64,000 nt of DNA, taken from the NCBI GenBank assembly GCA_024704765.1, contig JAKMXF010000300.1, forward strand, positions 1 through 64,000, written 5' to 3'. The DNA is from Oopsacas minuta (taxonomy: Eukaryota; Porifera; Hexactinellida; Lyssacinosida; Leucopsacidae). The first letter of the stretch is position 1. Each line of letters starts with the position of its first letter. Below, one piece after another: positions 10,345 through 19,899 of this stretch. Under the pieces are notes generated by a model. That model was given only the letters and a program-made list of their open reading frames with translations, was not told where the DNA came from and made no database searches. Made by a program: the position numbers and the translations under genes.

Positions 10345-12325
10345 TCAACAGTTTAAGAAATGTTTCCTTGCATGTACCTTGAGCCATGGTCTACTACGAT
10401 CTCCGTCATAACCTTCATAGATTGGAGTATAACGGATTGGAGTTATTCTATTCCTTACAAACTGCGTTGAACACTTCCAAACAATATTCAGGATGAAAGG
10501 GGAAATTATTAGGATTATACTAACACAACCAATGAATGGGGCAATATAATGGGTAATGTATTTGATACAATTTAAAATACGCGATTTCCAAATATCATCA
10601 ATTTCTATCGGAATTTTGTAGTTGTAAACAGTTTCAAAATAGCAATCGTTAACAAACAAAAGCCAGAAGATAGGGTCCGCGAAGTTTCCCATCAATACAA
10701 AAATCACTATCAGCAAGGCGAATGAGTAGATAATACTGAATACAACATACATCTTATATGAATCTCTGGTCTCTTTGTAATGCATTCGATCCCATTCATA
10801 ATTCACAATATCTCTTATTCTAGCTTTCAGAATGTAAACAAGTTGTTTACTTTCATATACGAAGTATACCCAGTTGATGAATGCGAGGGATGGAATAAGT
10901 AAATAGAAAAGAGGTAGTGTGTATACTGTACAACAAGCTAACAGAACAATTGCTTCAATGCACCAACAGACAGCATACCTTATCAAGGATGTACGAAGCG
11001 AATGCACATAGTACCGTTTCTTAAGAAATGTAGTGAGGATAGAAATGAGAGTTATTAAGCTGCATAGCATTATTCCTATAATTATAGGTAAGAATCTAGA
11101 TGCCGGATAATGGTAGTAATATCCCAAGGTCGGATGTACAGAACAATTCAGTGAAATCATTTCTATTTCTTCTATTACATAAGGATGTTTGATATTTATG
11201 TTAAAAACTGAAAGATACACAAATGTGTAACTAGCCATTACTATCTCATATGATAATATGAATATAATGAATAGACTTTTGATGAGAATCGTCTTTTGGT
11301 TATACAAAAGTTTGTATTTGACTATTGTATTTATCTGAAATGTATCTAACTTGCGAGTGTTTCTAAATTCTCTCAATTGATTCCTGAATTGTTTAATTGT
11401 AGCTCCGATATAATATGTTTGGAATAAAAGGAATAATATAATAACTACCACATATAAGATATCTTGTAGTTTGTAAATCAATTCCATGTTATATATTCAA
11501 TTGATATTATCAAATTTAACTTTAGTGTCCTTTATATAGTTCATTATTAAAATAGGTTAATGTATTTGGTATAATTCCCGTATCACATTTCCGGGTTTCT
11601 CATATATCTAATATATATTTGGTAATACTAATGTTTTCAATTACTATTTCATATTTCCTACTTGGTATTAATTTGTATATGATTAATACTAAGTTAGCAT
11701 TAGGTTGTTTAGTTTAGAATGCTTTCCCATGGGTTAATTTCTGATATCACTCATTTCAGGATCATAGATATGCTAATTGGCAGAGAGGGCGAGACAATAC
11801 AATATTTCTTCGCCGATCTTTCTATATAGATTCTATTATCGTTGTTAGTCCTGGAAAGCTTCTACATGGTGTCCTGTATCTATGATACAGGGGCGGTCCC
11901 AGGATTGTGCATAGCCCAAGACCAAGATTTCAAACCCGGGGCAAAATCTTATTATATAATATGGAGCGGTGGTCTTAGGATCTAGCAGAAGCGGTGTCAG
12001 AGGTAATCCTGTTACCCTGAACATTATTCACTAGGAAACCCTGTTTCTCCGAGTGCTTCCCCTTGCAACACTTAGCAACATGTACGCGGGTCAAGTAACT
12101 TCCAGCCACCTCGTAGGTCCAAGATCCAACGACAATCCAATGAAAACCGCACAGGCTATCTTAATAGTGAGTTAGAAATGCTCATATTCTGGGCTAAATG
12201 CTATCTAGTTAGATAATACAATCTGATCATTTATTTAGCCTTGTTAACTGATTATGATAAAATTACGCTACAAAGCCTACAATGCAACTGTGCATGAATT
12301 TTCAAAATAATGTAAGAGTCACAGA
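8932..12325 (+). repeat. direct segmental duplication, copy 2
   Basis: Second copy of 4185-7576, same orientation. It holds the second membrane-protein gene. Compared with copy 1 it carries an extra about 50 bp near 9590-9640, where a GTTCGTGCC word is doubled, and lacks about 50 bp near 9895. Confidence 0.9.
10345..11487 (-). CDS. multi-pass membrane protein of unknown family, copy 2
   Basis: 380 residues, co-linear with the protein at 5595-6737 and with the same hydrophobic-helix layout. Differences concentrate in the second helix and the following loop (around residues 90-108) and in the double helix near 190-196; the N-terminal 66 residues are identical. Conserved cysteines (the loop Cys in LNCSVHP, and ACC within the membrane) are kept. 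An intact frame after duplication and mostly conservative replacements argue for a working gene. Function unknown. Confidence 0.8.
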   Translation of the reverse strand: MELIYKLQDILYVVVIILFLLFQTYYIGATIKQFRNQLREFRNTRKLDTFQINTIVKYKLLYNQKTILIKSLFIIFILSYEIVMASYTFVYLSVFNINIKHPYVIEEIEMISLNCSVHPTLGYYYHYPASRFLPIIIGIMLCSLITLISILTTFLKKRYYVHSLRTSLIRYAVCWCIEAIVLLACCTVYTLPLFYLLIPSLAFINWVYFVYESKQLVYILKARIRDIVNYEWDRMHYKETRDSYKMYVVFSIIYSFALLIVIFVLMGNFADPIFWLLFVNDCYFETVYNYKIPIEIDDIWKSRILNCIKYITHYIAPFIGCVSIILIISPFILNIVWKCSTQFVRNRITPIRYTPIYEGYDGDRSRPWLKVHARKHFLNC

Positions 12326-13783
12326 GGGTATTTGGCACATATCACTATTAATCAAAATTTTCTGAACAGGGGAGAGATTAGGGGCTAAGAGATCGACGCC
12401 CTTGGCTGTTTACTCTTGTGATATTGGCAAAATCGACATAGAGATATTCCCAATTTCTTAGTTAAGATTTAAGAATTAAATTGGCCAATTAAAGTGATAA
12501 ATACAAATTTGAAGGAAATAATAAACACAAATTATTCTCATTTCATAGAAGAAAATAATGAATATATTACACATAAATTACACAATATAGTTACCATTAA
12601 ACATATATTCTCTCCGGATAGACTGATGTTGGTGAACACGCTTTCTCAAGGAATGGAACCTCATAATTCTTCTTTTGGTCCTTTGTTGTGAATAAACGAA
12701 ACTTCTCAGTAAATGAGAAGTTTCGATTATTAACATCAAATATATAAATTATGAGTTGTATAAAATGAATTCAAACTAGATGTGAAGAAAATCCCAAATT
12801 CTATTGAGTGTACTGAGTACACAAACTGAAATATTTCTCAAACAAATTGAATTACATTATCTAGATATAAAGATATGATTCTACTGTTAAAAGAAATATT
12901 TCTGTTTGTGTAATCTGTACATCTCAAGAAAACAATATATTTCCTTATATACAATACTCTGAGAATAACTAGTAATACGATACACAAAGTTACAAACTGA
13001 TAAGCCTTAAAATTACATTTTCTTGTTAATTCAGGGTTCGAAATTCAGTCACAAGAGATTCCTAATGATGCATGATGTTAACATTATGTAGTCTCGTGTA
13101 AAGACATGCGAAAAAGTGTTTTGATTGAATATTTTGATCACTATAATATAATCATTATCCAGCTAATCAAAGCAGCTATCGACATTTCTATTTATCTATT
13201 CAAATCATAATATCATAGATGATCCTTATGAAATTGAGCGACGAGAAAATTCACTTGAATTCCAATCTCTGTGGTGATGTATTAATAATAAACGTATTAT
13301 GCATTATCTACAGTAAAATATTGAGTAATAGCGCTCGACAATCTTTGATGGCTTGGTGGTAAGGAGTATTAGGCATTAACCATAATTTTCCATAAAAATC
13401 ACAATAAAATAATCACCAATAACTAATAACAATAATATTGCTCTGAAATTTGATTGTAACAAATGTAATGTCCTGTATAGTCAACCAATATTGACTCTAT
13501 ACCAAGTTAGGCCAGTGTGTTATAGTTCATATCTCGAAAATCGTTAGTTCTATTGATATTATATCTATTATTGCTAAATAGGAAGTGATATATGGGGATT
13601 TAGTTGGTTATATTGGCATAGTTGATGCCAATATGAGCATTTGGAGTTTGAAAATGAAATTTGACAACAGCCGGTTACTAAATCGAATGTCGCCCCTGAT
13701 TTGAAATTCATATTGTAACTAGTCTAGTATAACTCAAGGAATAAATACACGCATTAATCATATGTACATACAATAATACATAA
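11488..13783. other. spacer between membrane-protein copy 2 and the NHL gene
   Basis: 11488-12325 is the duplicated upstream region (transposon-like end at about 11889-11910). 12326-13659 is unique AT-rich DNA. A perfect hairpin at 12697-12725 is listed separately. 13660-13783 is the NHL 3' flank. No gene is supported; the 65-codon frame at 12494-12691 shows no recognisable features. Confidence 0.45.
12697..12725. repeat. perfect 12-bp hairpin
   Basis: CGAAACTTCTCA at 12697-12708 and TGAGAAGTTTCG at 12714-12725 are perfect inverse complements around a 5-nt loop. It lies in gene-free DNA just past the end of the direct duplication. Role unknown: small fold-back repeat or RNA structure. Confidence 0.5.
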
Positions 13784-14689
13784 TTACATATTAGCATTAC
13801 AATTTCTTCTAAATGGGTATTTCAGTATATTAATTTTCTTATCACCATTATGTGAAGCTACTATCAGCATTTGTTGGTTAGGAAGATATAGGATTCCGTG
13901 AGAAAATAGTGGAGATGGTATCTTACAAATGTTTCCATTCAAGTTTAATGAAATAATATAATGTTCAGGTCCAGAATGAGTTGTCAGTAGAAATGTGCTC
14001 GAACTGATATATGTAATAAAACTGAATATTTCTGCAGGTTTAGGGGTGATTTTAATCTCTCTCTGTCTTGAACCAGATAAAGAATAAACTAGCACAGATT
14101 TGGTATATTTCAATAATATCACGAGGGAGGATTTTATAACTTTAACGTCAATAGGATTATCTAGTTTTCCTTTTCCTATTGTCGATAGAAATGCTAGCTC
14201 ACTGGTAAATACACGTATCCTTTTGGCTGCTGCATCTGCTATATAAATATTCCCCTGTGAGTCACAATCCATTCCCCGAGGAGAAATAAAATCCAATTGA
14301 CCCACACCCGCTCCACCGATTTTAATAACGTTGTATTCCGTAACAACAAGTAGAGCACATAGCTGTATATCTGTTATCAATATAGCATCATTCTCAACGA
14401 TAATAGCCCAAGGTGATATGATTAATTCAGGGGTTATTGAAGTGATGAAGTCTCCATTTATGTTAAACACCTGTATACGATATGGATCACATACATACAA
14501 GATGTCTCTATTATTTGATTGTATGGTTAAGCCTGTAGGAGCGGATAAAGTATCTTTAGCGAATAACTTCCTGCCGAACCAACAACGATGCTTTTCATCT
14601 CTACCGAATGAATATTCTTTGTCAGAATATATACGTAAATCGTCGGTTTGTTTGCGTTTAACTTCGTATGTAAGATGTTTTGAAAACAT
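13784..14689 (-). CDS. NHL-repeat beta-propeller protein
   Basis: 301 residues made of NHL-type repeats. Clear blades include DILYVCDPYRIQVFNINGDF (about residues 63-82) and GNIYIADAAAKRIRVFTSE (about 147-165), with the hydrophobic-Asp...Ile-Val-Phe pattern of TRIM-NHL propellers. No RING or B-box is encoded, and only about 40 charged residues precede the propeller, so this is a stand-alone or N-terminally reduced member. NHL propellers bind RNA or protein partners; the target here is unknown. Start at ATG 14689. Its last about 70 codons and 3' flank were copied to 7584-7921. Related genes lie at 27949 and 29426. Confidence 0.82.
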   Translation of the reverse strand: MFSKHLTYEVKRKQTDDLRIYSDKEYSFGRDEKHRCWFGRKLFAKDTLSAPTGLTIQSNNRDILYVCDPYRIQVFNINGDFITSITPELIISPWAIIVENDAILITDIQLCALLVVTEYNVIKIGGAGVGQLDFISPRGMDCDSQGNIYIADAAAKRIRVFTSELAFLSTIGKGKLDNPIDVKVIKSSLVILLKYTKSVLVYSLSGSRQREIKITPKPAEIFSFITYISSSTFLLTTHSGPEHYIISLNLNGNICKIPSPLFSHGILYLPNQQMLIVASHNGDKKINILKYPFRRNCNANM

Positions 14690-15839
14690 TTCTAGTTTAG
14701 TATATGGTTTTACATGGATTCTCAGTATACACAGGATTTACCAGCATTTCGATTAACACGAGATTAATGCCGGATAAATGTTCAAATGGAGGGGGCTCAA
14801 AACGGCAAATATTTCGGTACATCAGGACTCGCGTAACCCGACGGAGTCGGTTTCATGTCTTACACGAAACATCAAATTCTTGTTGTACGTTACAATCCTG
14901 AACATACATACACTTTCTGTATATTAATACATACTAGCGCACTTCGCTTGCTAGGTCGCTGCGCGACAGCATAGTCTTCCAGGTTAGCTTAAGTATTAAA
15001 TACTAAATTTATAGTGTTAATGGTCATTACTCAACAGAATATACACGGCACTACGTGCCTCGAATTCACAAAATATTTTAATTATATTATCCATGGTCCG
15101 TCCAAATTACATTCAATGGTCTAGTGTGGTGACAGTGGAGATGATATGTCGCTTTTGGTTAGTAATCTCGGCACTTTGTGCCTCGGGTATTGAGAAATTC
15201 TGAAATTTTTGAAATTTGGATATTTTGTACAGTAATGAGTTAGCTTTTGGCCAGAATCATGACGTCAGGACATTTGTCACATTGAGGAATACCTGTGAAT
15301 CAAATTTCATACTTATATCATGTATATTGGCTGAGCAATGGTTAATAATATGATTTTTCGAAAATCCCAAAAACTGACAATAACGTCATAATTTCGTCAT
15401 AAGTGTGAATTTTCGTCCAAGACTCGAAAATCTGCGAGCCAGGCCCAAAATACCCTGCATGCCAAAAATCAGCCTTGGAGGTACTCCAGTTTCTTCAATC
15501 AATTCTGGACATACAAACACATATACACAGATTAATTGCGTTTTAATAATATAGATTATACATAAAGAGTTACATATACATATATATGTTCTAACTGATG
15601 CCCAAATAGTGGAAATGACTCATAAACGACAAACCACCAACAAAATATTGAGTAAACGAAAAATAATAGACAACTACTGTATGAAAAGTAGCAGTTTGTA
15701 AATATTATACATTATAAAACGTAAATAAACTCATCTAAGACACAAGAATCGGGATATATTACAAGTTACAACAAATTTAAGTAGTATCCTACAATCTTTG
15801 CTATCATTACTACAATGATTCTATTTTGCCTATCAATAA
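14690..15839. repeat. dispersed-repeat-rich, gene-free region
   Basis: Contains short near-palindromes such as CGGCACTACGTGCCTCG (about 15047-15063) and a related CTCGGCACTTTGTGCCTCGG (about 15167-15186), and CGCACTTCGCTTGCTAGGTC near 14937. Two copies of a TCTGGACATACAAACACATA-like word (about 14895 and 15506) look like the ends of a dispersed non-coding element. I see no gene. Confidence 0.45.
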
Positions 15840-16300
15840 CTATTCCAGAAGTTTTATCAAATTTTTGATCCTTGGTAGCATATCACTTGTGATAATGTGT
15901 ATTAGTTCTCCTGCGTTGGAGAATATCTTCATTTGATTTCCATAACAATCAACTACGACAACGTATATAGATTCTTTCCAATACTTCCCTAAATTCGTTA
16001 CTTGTGAGGTCTGTCTGTAGATATTCTCAAGCTGTGTTCAGTTCCTGTAAGTGCTTTATCTTCCCTGCTAACTCTTGTCTCGCTTGCTTAACAATATCAT
16101 CTAACTATTGTATATTCTGTGTTCCCTCACTGCTAGCAAACTGTGTAGTTGCTGGAAGTAACTGCACACACTCCCGTTCTCTAGAAGCAAAACTACTGTA
16201 TAATCTACAAGTATATCTACAAAGTATAAACCAAGATGATTGCAACCGAATTTTCAGTTTCGTATCAGCACTGGACAAGGCAGCTATAATTCATAAAACT
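15840..16300 (-). pseudogene. decayed TRIM/NHL-like gene fragment
   Basis: The minus strand encodes, across several frames, a coiled-coil-like segment (LDDIVKQARQELAGKIKHLQ, preceded and followed by stop codons) and then an NHL-like blade (YVVVVDCYGNQMKIFSNAGE) ending at a TAG at 15842-15840. The order coiled coil then NHL blade matches the intact gene at 29426-30745. Internal stops and a frame change make it a pseudogene. The plus-strand frame over the same DNA (16004-16312) is its shadow. Confidence 0.5.
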
Positions 16301-16828
16301 GATATCCACTAGACAATATGCTAACGAATGCTCTAATGTTTATGCTCTGTGAGGCGATAATTTATATATTTCACCGCTGTATATTTCACATATTTGGATC
16401 TAGGATATCTTCATCCAAAAAAGTCAAAAGATCTCAAAATGTTATGCCCAACTATCAAACAGGTTAAAATCAAATTGTATAGCTACTTCTATACCTTGAA
16501 AAAGAAATTCTGAAATTTTTCATTATAAGATAGATATCTCTGACCCATCACAACGAAATGTTGAAAAAATCATACCCGAGGTGCAATCTCCGATCTAAAA
16601 TGTATATATGGACCAATTTTCATGTGAATCGGACTAGTAGATTTCTATAGGAGCTACACTAAAAAGACCTGATATGATATGACATGCAAGTCCAGTTATT
16701 AATATCAGTGTGAATCAGGCGAGATCCTATACCATAACATATAACATTAGCGAAAATGGGCGAATTCTTGTAAAATACTGAACGTAAAATGCATGTTAAT
16801 TGAGAAACAAGTTGAAAAGAGATTGTAA
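16301..16828. repeat. spacer with a dispersed-repeat copy
   Basis: Gene-free. A repeat at about 16560-16665 (words AATCATACCCGAGGTGCAAT, TTCATGTGAATCGGACTAG and a terminal GCTACACTAAAA) is shared with about 4945-5105, 9745-9900, 30890-31100 and, inverted, 41450-41545. Confidence 0.5.
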
Positions 16829-17995
16829 TCAGAAATTTTGCACTTTAATCTTACGCAACATTTTGTAATATCTCCCTCTTATCCTAAATAATCCTAAATA
16901 CTTCCTCTGAGGAGTTAACCTAAAATTAACTCCACTCACATTTCTTGTCTTATAATTCTTCCGTTTATAATACAAAGCCATTTTCTTGAATTTATCTTCA
17001 TAACTGATTGCCTGTAACTCATCTCTATCTGTATCATTCGAAATAAATTCAGAAATACAAGACACTGTAAGGCTAGTTAATCTCACTCCAAGATTAATTT
17101 CTCCAATTAACTGCAAATCAATTCTCGTAGCATCTTTTAAGTACCATACTTTAACTTTACCATCTGTGGAACTTGAGAATAAGAATGGTAAAGTTCCTTT
17201 AAGTGATTTAACTCTATTTTCATGTGCTTCAAACTCACTCTCATTTGTTACAAACTTGTCAATAGTAACAATCTTAATAAAATCAATTTCTCCACCAAAT
17301 GCCAACATATTCTTGCTCAAAAACATAACACAATTAATTTCTACATTATCCCTCAGGTGTAAGCTGCATACAGCATCCATACTATGCATACCGTATAGAG
17401 ATAGAGTGTTTGAGTGAACTAGTGCGTACATATCTCCACAAGGAGAACATTCTATTTCAACAGGTCTATCTTTCAGCTTCATACTGTAAGCACAACGTGC
17501 TGTTCTCAAATCACACAAGGCTAATATAGAATCACTCGGACTGATTGCAAATAATAACTTTTCACTAGGATGAACTGAAAAATATGTGAATGATTTTCCC
17601 TTCTCTCCAAGAGCTAGAGTCCTTATAGGTCTCCAGCTATGAGTATCCCATACTATCAAATCTCCATCTTCTGATAAACTTATCAGGTGAGAAGATGGTA
17701 GGAATTGCATATGTTGTATCTTAGACAGGTGTTGATGTAGTGTACCTACTTCTCTCAATGTCTCAAGGTTGTATAAGTTAATGACGTCATCGATACCAGC
17801 AGTAGCCAGCTGTGGCCAGCTGCTTGACAACACTTTGATATGTGTGGAATGTGCTCGTTCAACGAATTGCTGTACAAGGGTAGATTTATAAGTGTTTGGT
17901 GAGTCGCTATTGTTCTCTATAAGAGCTGACATACCGTAGATATAGCCATCATAAGAGCCTGCTACTACGTCATAAAGATAAGATTTATCTGTCAT
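16829..17995 (-). CDS. PAK1IP1: WD40 protein, PAK1IP1/MAK11-like
   Basis: 388 residues from the ATG at 17995 (MTDKSYLYDVVAGSYDG); the frame extends upstream without an ATG. WD-type repeats run through the protein, with a GH/AH-to-D pattern, for example LISLSEDGDLIVWDTHSW and FLFSSSTDGKVKVWYLKD. The start (VAGSYDG), HLISLSEDG, the FAHENRVK-like EFEAHENRVKSL segment and the final LTSL region align in order with PAK1IP1, the homologue of yeast Mak11, a nuclear 60S ribosome biogenesis factor that also inhibits PAK1. The basic C-terminal tail (KRKNYKTRN, RKIKVQNF) fits a nucleolar protein. Intronless. It sits head to head with the ATPase beta gene at 139 bp. Confidence 0.85.
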   Translation of the reverse strand: MTDKSYLYDVVAGSYDGYIYGMSALIENNSDSPNTYKSTLVQQFVERAHSTHIKVLSSSWPQLATAGIDDVINLYNLETLREVGTLHQHLSKIQHMQFLPSSHLISLSEDGDLIVWDTHSWRPIRTLALGEKGKSFTYFSVHPSEKLLFAISPSDSILALCDLRTARCAYSMKLKDRPVEIECSPCGDMYALVHSNTLSLYGMHSMDAVCSLHLRDNVEINCVMFLSKNMLAFGGEIDFIKIVTIDKFVTNESEFEAHENRVKSLKGTLPFLFSSSTDGKVKVWYLKDATRIDLQLIGEINLGVRLTSLTVSCISEFISNDTDRDELQAISYEDKFKKMALYYKRKNYKTRNVSGVNFRLTPQRKYLGLFRIRGRYYKMLRKIKVQNF

Positions 17996-18134
17996 TCTAA
18001 ATTTCAAAGATAATTTTTGTAATAATTGAAGAACCAATCAATTTTGTTTCTTAGAATTTGAATAGAAATACAGTAAAATATATATTCCTAATTCAGGTTT
18101 AAAGAAATACATTTTATAACGAAAAATATTAAAT
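17996..18134. promoter_or_regulatory. compact bidirectional promoter region
   Basis: Only 139 bp separate the start codons of the PAK1IP1-like gene (minus) and the Na/K-ATPase beta gene (plus), so both 5' UTRs and core promoters must fit here or overlap. AT-rich, with no clear TATA or Inr site called. Confidence 0.5.
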
Positions 18135-18932
18135 ATGCTAGTAAGTTATTTGAATATTTTAAAACAGAGGGTTACCTCTTACAAGAAATCTCTCAACGAA
18201 ATAAGCTTAAGTGACATTATCCACTTTCTAGATGTTTGGGGAAAGAGATTGGCGTTTTATTGCGGTTTCTACTGCTCAATGGGGATATTCCTAATTCTAC
18301 ACATTTTGGTGTTCATGTGCATTGCGTGGCAATACCCGCTACCACTAAACGCAGGGTATAATCTCGGTTATACCAACTATCCAAACAGTAAATTCCACCT
18401 TTCATCAAGCCCAGAAAAACTGGAGTTAACTTTACAGAATGGAACTTTACTCACAAATGGCGGTTATAGTTTTGAAACAATATCTGAATTTGTAAATGAT
18501 ACAAAATCAACAAACTGCACTTGTTCTTACAATAAGAATTCTAATAAAAAGTGTGTGCTAGTTTCTCTAAATAAAGTTATCCTATGGAAACCTCAACTAG
18601 TGGATTTGAAGCTGGCATTTCAAGATTATCTACCCTTAGATTGTAATATAACATCACAGCATTATAACCTAACAGTATCAACTTGTGCACCAGGAATTCC
18701 TCTCTCACTTAACAACACAAATGGTAGGAGTTATCCGTTCATCAGTCAGCCCAACTATATAAAACCTAAATTAGCTGTAGAGATAGATTTCTCTAATTAT
18801 TCTATGGACACAGGGATTAGTGCTGGACAGAACTTGAAGTTTGAAATGGATTGTCAGCTCAGGGCTTGTGCTGGAATCAGCTCTATACACTGTCCTATTA
18901 CACTATATATGCCCATCAGTATTAGTACATGA
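18135..18932 (+). CDS. ATP1B: Na+/K+-transporting ATPase subunit beta
   Basis: 265-residue type II membrane protein: cytosolic N-terminus of about 39 residues, one transmembrane helix at about 40-64 (FYCGFYCSMGIFLILHILVF), then an ectodomain with several N-glycosylation sequons (NGT, NDT, NCT, NIT, NLT) and paired cysteines. Landmarks match P-type ATPase beta subunits in order: CVLVSLNKVILWKP (family CVIIKLNRIIGFKP), a PNYIKPKLAVEIDFSN segment (family PNYLQPLVAVQF.N) and a Cys-flanked C-terminus. It should chaperone and stabilise the catalytic alpha subunit at the plasma membrane. Slightly shorter than the vertebrate proteins (about 300). H+/K+-ATPase beta is the alternative. Intronless. Confidence 0.82.
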   Translation: MLVSYLNILKQRVTSYKKSLNEISLSDIIHFLDVWGKRLAFYCGFYCSMGIFLILHILVFMCIAWQYPLPLNAGYNLGYTNYPNSKFHLSSSPEKLELTLQNGTLLTNGGYSFETISEFVNDTKSTNCTCSYNKNSNKKCVLVSLNKVILWKPQLVDLKLAFQDYLPLDCNITSQHYNLTVSTCAPGIPLSLNNTNGRSYPFISQPNYIKPKLAVEIDFSNYSMDTGISAGQNLKFEMDCQLRACAGISSIHCPITLYMPISIST

Positions 18933-19255
18933 CTCATGCTTTATAATTCGATCATATACCATTATTGTTCGAGATAATATTTTCATCACTGTGGGGGAAT
19001 ACATGTACATAATGATAATTTGAATTTCCTAAAAATTTCGAATATATCATGCAAAGAAAGTACTCGAGATATAGCTAAAATATTGTATGTGTAAACTAGA
19101 ATAATTGAGAACAGATCAAAAGTACCAATGATACAAGAATTAATCATAGCTATAATTCATCTATACTCTACTAGTGACAGACCCAAACTAACTAGATAAG
19201 TAGTAAAATAACACGGTATCAGAAGAACTAAACGTTACATATGTTCACAGCTGTG
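18933..19255. other. convergent 3' spacer
   Basis: 323 bp between the tail-to-tail ATPase beta and NAC-beta genes. AT-rich 3' UTR-like sequence; nothing else seen. Confidence 0.4.
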
Positions 19256-19735
19256 TTAGACCTCATCTTTAGATGCCTCGTCAAAGTTTTCTAGAAGTTC
19301 TGGGATGTCTTCGTTTGAGGGGACTATTGTCCCAGGTGTTCCAGAAGCATTTTCTGAGGCAGCGTAAGTTTTCCTTAAATTCGCCATATCCTGCTGGTTG
19401 CCTACTAAATGCTGTATTAGACTGGGCAGCATTTCTGCAATAGGCTTTTCTTCAGCAGCACCGCATACAGTAAATGTATTTGATGAGAGTGCAGCTTGTA
19501 CTTTTGGGTTAGAAAAGTGTAGGACTTTTCCATCCTCTTTGATCATATTAACTTCTTCTATTCCCGGTATTGCATTCACACCGACTTTTTTGAGGTTTTG
19601 TTGAAGCTTCTTTTCATCAGTTACAGTTGTTTTGTGGAGTGTTTTCTTTTTGCGACGTGCAGTTCCCTTCCCTCCCATCCTCACGTTTTTAGCCTGAGCT
19701 TGTAGTCTACTGATTTTGTCTTCTCGACTCTCCAT
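19256..19735 (-). CDS. BTF3: nascent polypeptide-associated complex subunit beta (BTF3)
   Basis: 159 residues, normal for the family. Residues 21-31 (GGKGTARRKKK) carry the basic ribosome-binding motif; the NAC domain follows (NLKKVGVNAIPGIEEVNM, then LHFSNPKVQAALSSNTF), and the acidic C-terminal tail (ELLENFDEASKDEV) is typical. It pairs with NAC-alpha at the ribosome exit tunnel to guard nascent chains and restrict mistargeting to the ER. ATG start; intronless. It lies 164 bp downstream of the actin-like gene on the same strand. Recognition is very secure. Confidence 0.95.
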   Translation of the reverse strand: MESREDKISRLQAQAKNVRMGGKGTARRKKKTLHKTTVTDEKKLQQNLKKVGVNAIPGIEEVNMIKEDGKVLHFSNPKVQAALSSNTFTVCGAAEEKPIAEMLPSLIQHLVGNQQDMANLRKTYAASENASGTPGTIVPSNEDIPELLENFDEASKDEV

Positions 19736-19899
19736 CTTTTCGCAGAGAATATAATTATAATTGACTCAAGAAAAAGGTAGATTATACACCAATTATAAAT
19801 TATCTAGAAAAATATGAATAATTCAAAGTCTGATTTACAAAATTATAATTCGAGAAAAGTCAATAAAATTAATAATTTTCACCAATTTTAACAAAACAA

